Shown: positions 53,870 through 63,244, numbered from the stretch's first letter. The stretch: DNA of 64,000 nt from Lentisphaeria bacterium (GCA_017507125.1 JAFWBQ010000130.1:1-64000), one strand, 5' to 3'. Made by a program: numbers and translations. The notes: a model not told the origin generated them from the sequence alone.

Positions 53870-55102
53870 ATGGCTATTTTCCTTCCTTTCCGGGGCATTC
53901 TGCCCCCCGTTGAGCGCGCTGCAAAAGTCGCCGCTGTCCCCTACGATGTGGTCAACACTGCCGAAGCCGCTGAACTGGCAAAAGGCAATCCCTGGTCCTT
54001 CCTCCATGTTTCCAGACCCGAAATCGATCTGGAAGAGGGGATCGATCTTCACGACGACAAAGTCTATGCTCAGGCAAAGATCGCTTATGACAAACTCTGC
54101 ACCGAAGTGCCCCTGACTCAGGATGAAAAACCCCATCTCTATGTCTACCGTCTTATTATGAACGGGCGCAGCCAGACCGGTGTCATCGGTGCTGCTTCTG
54201 CCGCTGAATACAACTCCGGCGTCATCAAAAAGCATGAAAAGACCCGCGCCGACAAAGAGGATGACCGCACCCGCCACGTCATGACTCTGCGCTCACATAC
54301 GGGTCCTGCCTTCCTGACCTATCAGGACTCCGACGACATCGACGCCATCATCGCCGATGAGATGGAAAAGGCTCCCCTCTTTGACTTCACCGCCGTTGAC
54401 GGGATCCAGCACACCCTGTGGCGCATGGATGAGAACCGCAGCCGCGAACTTTCTCTCTGGTTCCAGAAAGAGGTCAGCTGCTTCTACATCGCCGACGGTC
54501 ACCACCGCAGTGCCGCCGCCGCCCGTACCGCCGCCGAATGTGCCCCCAACAACCCCAACCACACCGGCACCGAAGATTACAACTTCTTCCTTGCGGTGGC
54601 ATTCCCCTCAAAGCAGCTTGCCATTCTGCCCTACAACCGGGTGGTTCGTCATCTGAATAATCTTTCACCGGCAAGTTTCCTCACCATGCTGAGCGAAAAA
54701 TTCATCATCTCTCCTGCCGCCAACGGCACCGTTGAGCAGCCCGGAAGATTCAACCTCTATATCGCCGGCGAATGGTATCAGGCGATCCCCACCTTTGATC
54801 TGAAAAAGCTGGGTGTCATTGAGAAACTGGATGTGAGTGTTCTGCAGAACTACGTTCTCAATCCCCTGCTGGGCATTGAAGATCCCCGTACTTCCAAAGA
54901 GATCGACTTCATCGGCGGCATCCGCGGCACCGGTGAGCTTGAGCGTCTGGTGGACTCCGGCGATTACGCCATTGCCTTTTCCATGTATCCCACCACAGTG
55001 GATCAGCTGATGGCGATTGCCGACGCAGGGGAGATCATGCCCCCAAAATCCACCTGGTTTGAACCCAAACTCCGTGACGGTCTGGTCTGCCACAACTTCT
55101 GA
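53870..55102 (+). CDS. DUF1015-family protein
   Basis: 410 residues; begins with the family's FLPFRGILPP, VAAVPYDVV and GNPWSFLHVSRPEID, then HEKTRADKEDDR and, near 205, FYIADGHHRSAAAART, the most conserved block with its His/Asp. The family is found in anaerobes and PVC bacteria; biochemical role is unknown to me, though family members often lie near serine-synthesis genes. A weak AAGG lies before the ATG. Followed by the PHP gene after 8 bp. Confidence 0.85.
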   Translation: MAIFLPFRGILPPVERAAKVAAVPYDVVNTAEAAELAKGNPWSFLHVSRPEIDLEEGIDLHDDKVYAQAKIAYDKLCTEVPLTQDEKPHLYVYRLIMNGRSQTGVIGAASAAEYNSGVIKKHEKTRADKEDDRTRHVMTLRSHTGPAFLTYQDSDDIDAIIADEMEKAPLFDFTAVDGIQHTLWRMDENRSRELSLWFQKEVSCFYIADGHHRSAAAARTAAECAPNNPNHTGTEDYNFFLAVAFPSKQLAILPYNRVVRHLNNLSPASFLTMLSEKFIISPAANGTVEQPGRFNLYIAGEWYQAIPTFDLKKLGVIEKLDVSVLQNYVLNPLLGIEDPRTSKEIDFIGGIRGTGELERLVDSGDYAIAFSMYPTTVDQLMAIADAGEIMPPKSTWFEPKLRDGLVCHNF

Positions 55103-55110
55103 AACAACGG

Positions 55111-56868
55111 ATGAAGCACTCTATGAAAAGCGATCTGCGTTTCGGTTACTGGGAACACTGGTTCAAACTGGAGTACCACATCGGAACTTTTCTGAAAGAG
55201 AAGTTCGGTCTTAAGGTGGAAAAGGTGGATTACTCCAAAAAGAACTACTACGACACAGTGGATGTGCTCATCATCAGCCAGAGCGGTGTCAATGACTACA
55301 TTGAAAACGACCGTGACCGGCTCCATGATTTCGTCCGCAACGGCGGTATCTGCTGGATCATGCACCAGGATTGGCGGCGTTACAATCCCTGTTTCCTCCC
55401 TGAGGAAGCAGGACGCCCCCTGCTGGTCAACCGCTACTCCGCCACCCTGGGCGGACGCTTTGACAGCTGCACCTATCTTCAGCCCTGGGTCGAAGAGAGG
55501 GGCAGAGAGCTTTTCTGCGTCCCCAACGATATCACCCCTGATGAAATGGTCTACTGGGAGCTGGATGCCGACTCTTTTGAAGCCGTGGGCATGCACAAAG
55601 CTCCCGCCCGGGTCAGAACTGCCGCCACCGCCGCCCTCACCAATGTGGAAAAGTGGGAGGTCCTCGGCAGCTTCATGGATGCCGCCATGCCCGAAAACAG
55701 CGCCCTTGTCATGCAGATGAAGTACGGCAAGGGACTCTTCCTCTGGAACCAGATCCTCTTCCCGGAACGGCGTCTTGACGAAAACGACCGGGTCATGAAG
55801 TTCTGGGAGCGTTACAGCGAAAACGCCCTCAATTACTTTGACTCGTTCCGCAAAGGCGAAAAGGTGGTCCCCCCCGCTCCCCGTGCAAAGAACATCTCTG
55901 CCGGCAAGGCGTGGAAAAAGACCATCACCCACTTGCACAGTTTGGACTGGTACGCCGCCGACAACACTCTTGCAGACATCAACGCCGCCATGCGTTATCT
56001 CAAATTTGACGTGGCGGTGCTGGGCTTCAAAGATGCTCTGAGCTATCACGATGCGCCGGATTACGAAAAGTACTCCGACGACAAGGTGACTCTGATTCCG
56101 GGCATGGAGTACCATCCCTTCAACTTCCAGAACCCCATCAGCCAGAATGCCTATCACATGCTTGCCATGGGTGTCCGCAGCTGCTACAACCGTTTCACCC
56201 GCTCTCTCTTTGACGATGCCGATGTGGATGAATATATCCGTACCGCTCTTGAACACATCAAAAAGGAAGGGGGCGCCTCATGTGCCACCCATCCTGATGA
56301 TGAATACTGGCGCAACTACGACTTTGACGCCGTAGATATCTACGACTGGGATTTCGCCCGCCGGGGAGAAGAGAAGATCGAAGACCGCCCCTTCTCTGAA
56401 AATCCCGTTCAAAAGGCGTGGATGGAAGGCTCTCACATTACCCTGATGGCTTCTGTGGACATGTGGGGCATTGCCCGGCTCCGCCGGAATCCTGTGTGCA
56501 ACTTCATCTGCTACAACGGCGATATCACAAGGGAAAATCTGGTCAAAGCCATCAAAGCGGGCCACGTCATGGCCTCTTTCGGCGTTGACGCGGCGGATGT
56601 CTCTCTGGGGGAATATCTCCCCGGCGACACGGTTCCTGCTTCTGCCCTTGCAGAAAAGATCAAGTGTTCTTTCAGCGCTCCTGAAGAGCTGACCGAAATA
56701 CGGCTCTGGGGCGGTGACAGGATCCTGATGAGTGAAAAGCTCCCTGCCGGGACGACTGCGGTAGAGCGCATCATTGAAATCGCTCACTACAAAGATGCGC
56801 CCTATTTCCATCTGGAACTCAGAGGGAAAAACGCCCATTTGATTTCCAACCCCTTCTTTGTGAAGTAG
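55111..56868 (+). CDS. PHP-domain metallohydrolase with amidotransferase-like N-terminus
   Basis: 585 residues (ATG 55123 is also possible; no strong ribosome site). The N-terminal ~250 residues (VDVLIISQSGVNDYIENDRDRLHDFVRNGG, then MKYGKGLFLWNQILF) resemble a ThuA/amidotransferase-like fold lacking a catalytic Cys. Residues ~270-480 form a PHP domain of the CehA/McbA kind: THLHSLDWYA, FDVAVLGFKD, LIPGMEYHP, SCATHPDDE, MASVDMWG. C-terminal ~100 residues are beta-rich. Likely a phosphoesterase or amidohydrolase; no substrate assignable. Cytoplasmic. Confidence 0.7.
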   Translation: MKHSMKSDLRFGYWEHWFKLEYHIGTFLKEKFGLKVEKVDYSKKNYYDTVDVLIISQSGVNDYIENDRDRLHDFVRNGGICWIMHQDWRRYNPCFLPEEAGRPLLVNRYSATLGGRFDSCTYLQPWVEERGRELFCVPNDITPDEMVYWELDADSFEAVGMHKAPARVRTAATAALTNVEKWEVLGSFMDAAMPENSALVMQMKYGKGLFLWNQILFPERRLDENDRVMKFWERYSENALNYFDSFRKGEKVVPPAPRAKNISAGKAWKKTITHLHSLDWYAADNTLADINAAMRYLKFDVAVLGFKDALSYHDAPDYEKYSDDKVTLIPGMEYHPFNFQNPISQNAYHMLAMGVRSCYNRFTRSLFDDADVDEYIRTALEHIKKEGGASCATHPDDEYWRNYDFDAVDIYDWDFARRGEEKIEDRPFSENPVQKAWMEGSHITLMASVDMWGIARLRRNPVCNFICYNGDITRENLVKAIKAGHVMASFGVDAADVSLGEYLPGDTVPASALAEKIKCSFSAPEELTEIRLWGGDRILMSEKLPAGTTAVERIIEIAHYKDAPYFHLELRGKNAHLISNPFFVK

Positions 56869-56884
56869 ATCCGTTTCATTCAGA

Positions 56885-56917
56885 ATGCTCCGGAATTTTT
56901 CATTCCGGAGTATTTTC
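56885..56917 (+). terminator. Terminator after the PHP gene
   Basis: 12 bp stem (one G-U) 56885-56896 / 56902-56913, then TTTT. Confidence 0.85.
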
Positions 56918-57017
56918 TGCAGTTCACCTTTTTTCCAGCAACAACAATCAGCTCTCCGCTCCTCAGTTTTATCAGCAAAAGCGCGATGATCCACACCCCT
57001 GAAAGGAATCCCCCTCT

Positions 57018-59525
57018 ATGTTGAAGTGCAAATTACAGCTCCTGGGAGCATTGCTTCTTCTCTCTCTTTCTCTTGCCGCTGCCCCCCGGTATCAGGTAAG
57101 TTTTCTTACCGATACCCCGGACCCCCGTATGCGGAGAGTCCTCAGCCTTGAAGCCACTGCAGAACTCTTTGCCACCCGCCTTTCTCAAACTGTGAAGCAG
57201 GAGGTCAAAGTCGTCCCCTTTGACAAAGCCGATGCAGAAACCATCTTTCTCATCACCCGCGAAAAGGCCATGGGCGGCAAATACGAAAAGCTCCTTGAAG
57301 GACTCCCCAAAGACAGTTTTATCATCCGCTACCCCGTTACTTTCAGGGGCAAAAAGAATATCTGTCTTCTTATGAGCCGGGATGCCTGGGGCTACTGCTA
57401 CCCCGGCAACTTCTTTCTCAGAAAATATCTGGGGGTCGACATGGTTTTCCCCGCCGACTTCGGATATGTGATCCCGGATAACTCAAAGTGGAAGATGCCC
57501 GCAAAGATCAGCGAAAAAGAAAGTCCCGCATTCAACACCCGGGCCTGGACCATGAACACCTTTATCAACAAGGAGTTCGCCCGCATGAGTCTGGGTGAAA
57601 GCCGCCGTAACATCTCATGGCACACCTTCGGCAGAGTTATCGACCCCAAAAAGTACGGAAAAAAACATCCGGAGTACTTCCCTCTTGTCCGGGGCAAACG
57701 CTACAGCAATCCCAGGAAACAGCGGTGCGACTGGTCCCCCTGTGTAAGCAATCCTGAAGTCCAGAAACTTTTTGTGAACTATCTGCTCAAAAATTACGAA
57801 ACCAATGGTTGCGACGCCGTTGAACTGGCTGTCAATGACGGCTCCGGACGTCACTGCGAATGCAGCGGATGTACCGCATGGGATAATCCTGCAGAAAAAG
57901 CCAAAGGATTCTACTCCAACCGCTACTTTACCTTCTATAAAAAAGTCCTCGATGCCGCACAGAAAGTCAAACCGGGTGTCAAGGCTATCATCCTTCTTTA
58001 CAGCGATGCCACAACTCTTGTCCCCACCAAGGTGGAAATCCACCCCGGACTTGTGGGCATGAGCACCCGTGAGAACACGTTGCGGAACTTTGCCAAAGCC
58101 GGTATGAAACACCTGGGACTCTGGGAGCATCAGCTGGACTATCTTTATCCGCTGCCCCGCCACTATCCCAAAGCGATGAAAGCCAAACTGCGGGAAATGT
58201 ACAGCATCGGCGTCCGTGAATACTTCGGCGAAGTCTACATGATCGCCGCCGCCAATGCCCCCAAGCAGTATATCCTCGCCCGGCTCCTCTGGGATCTGAA
58301 CACCGACACAGAGAAAGTCCTTGAAGAGTACTGCCTCAAGGCTTACGGTCCCCAGGCAGCTCCCTTTATGAAGCGCTACTACGACACCTGGGAAAAAATT
58401 TATGAGCAGGAGTGCGCCGCCCGTCAGGGCAAACCCAAAGCCCGCCTCATGGCATACACCGTTGAATGGTTCGCAGGTGTCAGAGCGGAAGATGTCAAAA
58501 CTCTTGACAACGCCCTCAAGCAGGCTGAAAAATCCAAGATGAGCAGCGATGAAAGAAAACGCTTTGAAGTTGTCAGGACCCACTTTTCCTACATCCGCTG
58601 CCTTATGGAAAATTACCTCGAAAGTCAGGCGCTCCGCAGCGGCAAATACTCCGTGGAAGAGATCTGCAAAACCTATCAGCGCTGTCTTGCCCGGGATGCG
58701 GCATTCATAAAACTCTGGAAAGAAGTCGTCAGCAAAGACAAACTGGGATTCTACCGCCGTGTGACAGTCGCCGGCAAACGCAAGAAAACCGACATCGTTT
58801 CCGATCTCTACCGGAACGCCGTCAAAGCCTATCTCCATGAATCCCTTGAGACAGCACTGCGGAACCATCAGCAGAGCGCCTGCAAAAATATGAAGCGTGA
58901 CGCACGGCTCAAATACTGGAAAGAGGCTTACAAAAAATATCCTGTTCTGGTGCCGATCGCCATCCTTATCGGTGAAAACTCAGGAACCAAACTGAAAAAC
59001 TACATTCAGGACGGCGTTTTCAAAGAGGGTACTCCCGGAAATCCTGCTGTCAAAGGCAGCTATCCCAAGATGAAACACTGGTACTTCTATGACCAGATCG
59101 GCGATGTTCTTGCCGACGAATACAAGAACTGCTGGAAACTGGTCAGAAACGAAAAAGGGTCAAACCAGATGTGTTTCGGCGAAGGAAAATATCCTGAGAT
59201 GCGCCAGTATATGTATCTGCACGCAGGGGTCTACCGTTTCTCCTGCCGCCGGATGGGGGTGAATACCATGAGTTTCAACCTCTATGTGGTCCCCGATCTG
59301 CACAAAGAGGCTTTCAAAGATGTGATGACTCTGCGCTCCTACCGGGTCAGAACACCTGCCATTTTCAGCTACAATAATCTCCCTGCTTCAGGGACTCAAA
59401 AAGTGAGCCGGACCGTGCTCATTGAAAAAGAGGGATGGTACTGCCTTTACATCGCCACCCCCACCCGCGCTCCCAATACATGGGACAGCCTCATGGATGT
59501 AAAAATGGAAAAACTCACGCATTAA
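57018..59525 (+). CDS. Secreted DUF4838 protein
   Basis: 835 residues. Signal peptide (LKCKLQLLGALLLLSLSLAAA) and a GH-type N-terminal beta domain (~30-150) leading into the DUF4838 barrel (~150-480) with VELAVNDGSGRH, the Cys motif CECSGC near 280, and GLWEHQLDYLYPLPRH. C-terminal helical region and a last beta domain (~680-835). Lacks the CBM domains of the paralogue at 23259. Own transcription unit, ending in a perfect terminator; a short GGAATC precedes the ATG. Confidence 0.8.
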   Translation: MLKCKLQLLGALLLLSLSLAAAPRYQVSFLTDTPDPRMRRVLSLEATAELFATRLSQTVKQEVKVVPFDKADAETIFLITREKAMGGKYEKLLEGLPKDSFIIRYPVTFRGKKNICLLMSRDAWGYCYPGNFFLRKYLGVDMVFPADFGYVIPDNSKWKMPAKISEKESPAFNTRAWTMNTFINKEFARMSLGESRRNISWHTFGRVIDPKKYGKKHPEYFPLVRGKRYSNPRKQRCDWSPCVSNPEVQKLFVNYLLKNYETNGCDAVELAVNDGSGRHCECSGCTAWDNPAEKAKGFYSNRYFTFYKKVLDAAQKVKPGVKAIILLYSDATTLVPTKVEIHPGLVGMSTRENTLRNFAKAGMKHLGLWEHQLDYLYPLPRHYPKAMKAKLREMYSIGVREYFGEVYMIAAANAPKQYILARLLWDLNTDTEKVLEEYCLKAYGPQAAPFMKRYYDTWEKIYEQECAARQGKPKARLMAYTVEWFAGVRAEDVKTLDNALKQAEKSKMSSDERKRFEVVRTHFSYIRCLMENYLESQALRSGKYSVEEICKTYQRCLARDAAFIKLWKEVVSKDKLGFYRRVTVAGKRKKTDIVSDLYRNAVKAYLHESLETALRNHQQSACKNMKRDARLKYWKEAYKKYPVLVPIAILIGENSGTKLKNYIQDGVFKEGTPGNPAVKGSYPKMKHWYFYDQIGDVLADEYKNCWKLVRNEKGSNQMCFGEGKYPEMRQYMYLHAGVYRFSCRRMGVNTMSFNLYVVPDLHKEAFKDVMTLRSYRVRTPAIFSYNNLPASGTQKVSRTVLIEKEGWYCLYIATPTRAPNTWDSLMDVKMEKLTH

Positions 59526-59542
59526 GTTTTCCCCTCTGCGGT

Positions 59543-59585
59543 AAATCCCTTCCGGACTTTCACCGGTTCCGGAAGGGATTTTTTT
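59543..59585 (+). terminator. Terminator after the DUF4838 gene
   Basis: 14 bp perfect stem (59543-59556 / 59568-59581) running into TTTTT. Confidence 0.93.
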
Positions 59586-59633
59586 ATCTTCAGCTTCTGC
59601 TCCAAAAAATCCGGTGATTTTTTTGACTTCTGT

Positions 59634-59662
59634 TTGCATTTTCAGAGTTTTAACGATATATT
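59634..59662 (+). promoter_or_regulatory. iclR operon promoter
   Basis: TTGCAT at 59634-59639, spacer 17, TATATT at 59657-59662. An inverted repeat ATTCT-n7-AGAAT (59692-59708) lies just before the start codon and could be the regulator's own operator. Confidence 0.65.
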
Positions 59663-59713
59663 ACCATATTATAAAATACACACCCGTGCAAATTCTAATA
59701 TACAGAATATAAG

Positions 59714-60511
59714 ATGAATAATACTCTTTACAATGGCTTCAAACTGCTGGACTTTCTGGCAGTTTCGGCAGAACTGGTCTCAGTCAAAGAATTGGCGGAG
59801 CACTTCCAGCTGCCCAACAGTCATATCTGCCGGCTGCTGAAAACTCTGGTTGAGACGGGCTATGTGGAACAGGATCCCGCCACCCGCAAATACCGGATCA
59901 GTTTGAAAATACTCAACCTCGCCCACTCACGGCTGCAAAGTGAAAGACTTCCGGAACTGGCGCGCCCCTACATCCGCAAACTGGCAGAAAAGCTGGATGC
60001 CACCGTTTTCGTCACCCGCACCTGCAAAGGACGTTCTCTCATCATCGCCACAGAATACCCTGACCTGGCTCTGCAAAACAGTACCACAGTGACGGGGGCA
60101 CTGCACTCCCCCACAAGTTCAGCCTGCGGACAGATCTGCGCCGCCTATGCTGAGCCGGAAGTTCAAACGGCGCTCCTTGATGAGACCGATTGGAGCGCTC
60201 CCGGAGATTTTCAGAACCGCCGGGAAGCCTTTGAAAAAGAACTTGTCCTCATCCGCAACCGGGGTTATGCTCTGCGTGATCCGGCCTGCCACCACGGTGC
60301 CATCGGCGTTCCCCTCTTTGACGGTGAATGCCGCTGTTACGGTGCCCTGGGAGTCATGCTCACTGCCGCTCCCCAAAGCAGTGATGAACTCTTTCAAAGT
60401 GTCATTGAAAGCACTCTCAATTGCGGAAAACTCATATCGTTTGCCCTCGGAGCTCCTTTTGAGGGATATCCATATTTTACCAACTCAGCAGCAAGGAGGA
60501 AGAAAAAATGA
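59714..60511 (+). CDS. IclR-family transcriptional regulator
   Basis: 265 residues. N-terminal winged helix (NGFKLLDFLAVSAELVSVKELAEHFQLPNSHICRLLKTL, in sections) and C-terminal effector-binding domain with RPYIRKLAEKLDATVFVTR, TGALHSPTSSACGQ, RNRGYALRDPACHHG and GVMLTA. IclR proteins sense small carboxylates or aromatic acids. The ATG has no visible ribosome site. Stop overlaps the first Fe-S gene by 4 bp, so the regulator and the three reductase-like genes form one unit. Confidence 0.93.
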   Translation: MNNTLYNGFKLLDFLAVSAELVSVKELAEHFQLPNSHICRLLKTLVETGYVEQDPATRKYRISLKILNLAHSRLQSERLPELARPYIRKLAEKLDATVFVTRTCKGRSLIIATEYPDLALQNSTTVTGALHSPTSSACGQICAAYAEPEVQTALLDETDWSAPGDFQNRREAFEKELVLIRNRGYALRDPACHHGAIGVPLFDGECRCYGALGVMLTAAPQSSDELFQSVIESTLNCGKLISFALGAPFEGYPYFTNSAARRKKK

Positions 60512-61320
60512 ATTCTGCTGACATCAAAGCGGCGGCGCGCCGCTTCGGCGCAGACCTTGTGGGGATCGCCCCCATCTCAAGGTTTGACGGATTGCCGGAG
60601 TCATCTGATCCCCGCAGTTTTGCCCCTGATACCCGGTCGGTGATCACAGTGGGGCACCGCATTCTGCGCGGCGCATTCCGTGGTATTGAAGAAGGTACCA
60701 GTTTCCACAACACCTACGGCTGTTTCGGGGTGAATTGGTCCGAAGCCTTCTTTCTGGCTCAGACGGTCCACGACCTCTGCCATGAAATAGAAGAAACAGG
60801 TGCCGAAGCCGTACCGCTCCTGAGCAGGGAGTATGAGGAAAACAAATTTGTGCCTGATTACAAATTCTATGCCCACGCCTGCGGAGTGGGTTCAGTGGGA
60901 AAAGGAGGATTTTTTCTCACCCCTGAATACGGCCACAGACAGCGGTTCGGATTTATTTTCACCACGTTGGAACTGGAGGGCGACGGGATCATCGAGTGCG
61001 ATTTCTGCAAAGATTGCAATGCCTGTATCAAAAGCTGTCCCTTCGGTGCTTACGATCAAAATGGCTCCCCCGATCCGGAGATCTGCCGGCACTGCAAAAA
61101 CGGTATGTTCAACCGCCCCGGCAGCTGTGACCGTCTTGACCGTTACGCCTCTTTGTGCGGCAGAGCATGTCTGACTGCTGTGGAAAAGAAGATTTCCAAC
61201 ACTTTCAACGCAGATTTCCGCAAACGGTCGGTCTGGTGTCTGGGCCGCGACGGTGAAATCATCACCAACAGCAATCAATTCGTCGGCGGCAACTGCCCCG
61301 ATAAATTTGAAGGGAAATGA
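60508..61320 (+). CDS. QueG-like 4Fe-4S protein, paralogue 1
   Basis: 270 residues. N-terminal domain begins FGADLVGIAPISRFD and continues with SVITVGHRILRGAFRGIEEG; later YAHACGVGSVGKGGFFLTPEYG matches the epoxyqueuosine-reductase (QueG) family fold. Ferredoxin part: CDFCKDCNACIKSCPFGA near 168, then scattered Cys (CRHC, CD, LCGRAC). True QueG reduces epoxyqueuosine in tRNA using cobalamin and Fe-S; length and Cys spacing differ here, and three copies in a row argue against a plain QueG. Role unknown. Confidence 0.75.
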   Translation: MNSADIKAAARRFGADLVGIAPISRFDGLPESSDPRSFAPDTRSVITVGHRILRGAFRGIEEGTSFHNTYGCFGVNWSEAFFLAQTVHDLCHEIEETGAEAVPLLSREYEENKFVPDYKFYAHACGVGSVGKGGFFLTPEYGHRQRFGFIFTTLELEGDGIIECDFCKDCNACIKSCPFGAYDQNGSPDPEICRHCKNGMFNRPGSCDRLDRYASLCGRACLTAVEKKISNTFNADFRKRSVWCLGRDGEIITNSNQFVGGNCPDKFEGK

Positions 61321-61323
61321 TCT

Positions 61324-62082
61324 ATGGATTCCAGAATGGTTAAAGAAGCCGCTGAGAAATTCGGAGCGGATCTGATCGGTATGACCGCCATCGGCAACTT
61401 TGCCGGAACGGCGCCTGAAAAGGATCCCCGGAGTATTTTCTCCCGGGGAAAAAGCGTCATCGTCATCGGCAGAAAAATACTCCGCGGAACTCTCAGGGGC
61501 ATCGAAAACGGCAACAGGGCAAAGGGGATTTTTGAAGACTTCGGTCTGTATATGCTTGAGGATCAGTTTCTGAGCAAGAGCACCTATGATCTGGTGATCT
61601 GGATGGAATCTGCCGGCTTTGAAGCGGTCCCCATGTTCGCTTATGACGCCGACGCCGCCGCAAGATATCCTCTGGGCAGCCCGGTTGCTCCGGGGAAACC
61701 TGCACCCAATGTCTACGTGGACTGGAAATACGCCGCACACCTGTGCGGTCTGGGTGAAGTGGGTAAAAACGGACTCTTCATCACCCCTCAGTACGGTACC
61801 CTGCAGCGCTTTGCCATGCTCATCACAGACGCGGAACTGGAAAGTGACGAAGTCATCACACGCAACGTATGTGAGGGTTGCGACGCATGCCAAAAAAGCT
61901 GTCCTCTGAACGACTCCCTCTGCCACCGCTGCGGCAGCGGGGCTGTGCAGACTTCATTCGGACGTTTCAACACCGTTGACAAGATCGCCGCCCCCTGCGG
62001 CAGAGCGTGCCTTGCCAGTTTGGAAGAGCGCGGACTTATTTCGTGCAAACACACCACTCCTTTCCGCAAAGAGGTGAAATAA
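61324..62082 (+). CDS. QueG-like 4Fe-4S protein, paralogue 2
   Basis: 252 residues, collinear with paralogue 1: FGADLIGMTAIGNFAG, SVIVIGRKILRGTLRGIENG, KYAAHLCGLGEVGKNGLFITPQYG, then CEGCDACQKSCPLND, CHRC and PCGRACLASLEE. Shares its C-terminal LASLEER/PCGRAC end with paralogue 1 (LCGRACLTAVEKK), showing these two are closest. 3 bp after paralogue 1; stop overlaps the start of paralogue 3. Confidence 0.75.
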   Translation: MDSRMVKEAAEKFGADLIGMTAIGNFAGTAPEKDPRSIFSRGKSVIVIGRKILRGTLRGIENGNRAKGIFEDFGLYMLEDQFLSKSTYDLVIWMESAGFEAVPMFAYDADAAARYPLGSPVAPGKPAPNVYVDWKYAAHLCGLGEVGKNGLFITPQYGTLQRFAMLITDAELESDEVITRNVCEGCDACQKSCPLNDSLCHRCGSGAVQTSFGRFNTVDKIAAPCGRACLASLEERGLISCKHTTPFRKEVK

Positions 62083-63224
62083 TGAAAGAACAGCATACTC
62101 TGACATCACAGATGCTCAAAGAGTTGGCAGGCAAACTCAGCGCCGGAGACGCCGGTGCCGACATTCTGGGTATTGCCCCCATTGAACGTTTTGCAGAAGC
62201 TCCGGAACGGATGCACCCGAAAAATATTTTCCCCGACTGCAAAAGCGTCATTACCATCGTCCAGCCCATTCCCCGCAGCACCTACCGGGGGATCACCGAA
62301 GGCACCTACTGGCCCAACTACACCTATTACAGTTACAACCGTCTCAACACCCTTTTCCGTCCCAAAGTGACCTATGAGGTGGCGCGTTTCATTGAGGATC
62401 ACGGCTACGAAGCGGTCCCGGTTTATCCGGCAGTGCCTGAAGCCTACCCCAACGATCCCCGGCCGGTGGCTCCGGGGCGTCCGGCGCCGGATGTCAACAT
62501 CAATGTCCGTATTGCCGCCGTTGCCTGCGGACTGGGAGAGATCGGCTGGTCAAAAGTTTTTATCCATAAAGTCTACGGTCCCCGTGTCCGGATCGGCACG
62601 ATCCTGACCGACGCGGTGCTGGAACCTGATGCCCTTGTGGAGCCCGGAACTTTGTGCAAACGCTGTATGAAGTGTGTGCCTGATTGTCCCGGCAATGCCA
62701 TTCCCCGCCCCGGTGACCGTCCTTCCATCAAGATCCATATCGGGGACAAGGAGTATGAGTGGGGAGATGTGCACATGGGGCGCTGTACGGCGACCCACCA
62801 CGGTATAAATTACAAGGCCTCCCCGTTCATGAAGCGCTTTTTCCCCGGATTCAATCTGGATATCACCAAAAGCAGTATCTCCGAAGAGCTGGCGTATAAA
62901 ACCGCCTATACTCTGGCTCTGGGAGGATGGGGACGGCAGAATCCGGAATTTCCCGGCGATTATGTGAATCCCTTCTACAAACAGATCCTGAGCCACACCG
63001 GATATTTTGCGGTCTGCGGCGCCAAAGGGTGCATCCGCAGCTGCATGGAGTTCCAGGAAAAGACCCACAACATCCCTCAGGATAACTTCATAACGCCGGT
63101 CTTCCCCGATGGAAAATGGGAGCTGTGTTCCCCGGAAGAAGATGAAACAGGGGGCATCGTAGAAAAGAAAGCTCTTCAGGAGCTTTATCAGGAACCGGAT
63201 AAAGACGCAGGTTCATGGAGCTGA
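62082..63224 (+). CDS. QueG-like 4Fe-4S protein, paralogue 3 (long form)
   Basis: 380 residues from ATG 62082 (overlaps the previous TAA; GAGGTG upstream). N-terminal GADILGIAPIERFAEAP, SVITIVQPIPRSTYRGITEGTY, RIAAVACGLGEIGWSKVFIH and a single classic 4Fe-4S motif CKRCMKCVPDCPG near 205, then a ~170-residue extension with CTATHHG and CGAKGCIRSC. The extra C-terminal domain and the Cys pattern set it apart from paralogues 1 and 2. Probably the partner or catalytic subunit of the set (inference). Confidence 0.75.
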   Translation: MKEQHTLTSQMLKELAGKLSAGDAGADILGIAPIERFAEAPERMHPKNIFPDCKSVITIVQPIPRSTYRGITEGTYWPNYTYYSYNRLNTLFRPKVTYEVARFIEDHGYEAVPVYPAVPEAYPNDPRPVAPGRPAPDVNINVRIAAVACGLGEIGWSKVFIHKVYGPRVRIGTILTDAVLEPDALVEPGTLCKRCMKCVPDCPGNAIPRPGDRPSIKIHIGDKEYEWGDVHMGRCTATHHGINYKASPFMKRFFPGFNLDITKSSISEELAYKTAYTLALGGWGRQNPEFPGDYVNPFYKQILSHTGYFAVCGAKGCIRSCMEFQEKTHNIPQDNFITPVFPDGKWELCSPEEDETGGIVEKKALQELYQEPDKDAGSWS

Positions 63225-63244
63225 TCCTCTGATCTCTCAGCACA

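Noticed and set aside
55003-58868. Two leftward 417-codon frames opposite the PHP and DUF4838 genes
   Set aside because: Antisense shadows with no ribosome site; the rightward genes carry clear domains and terminators.
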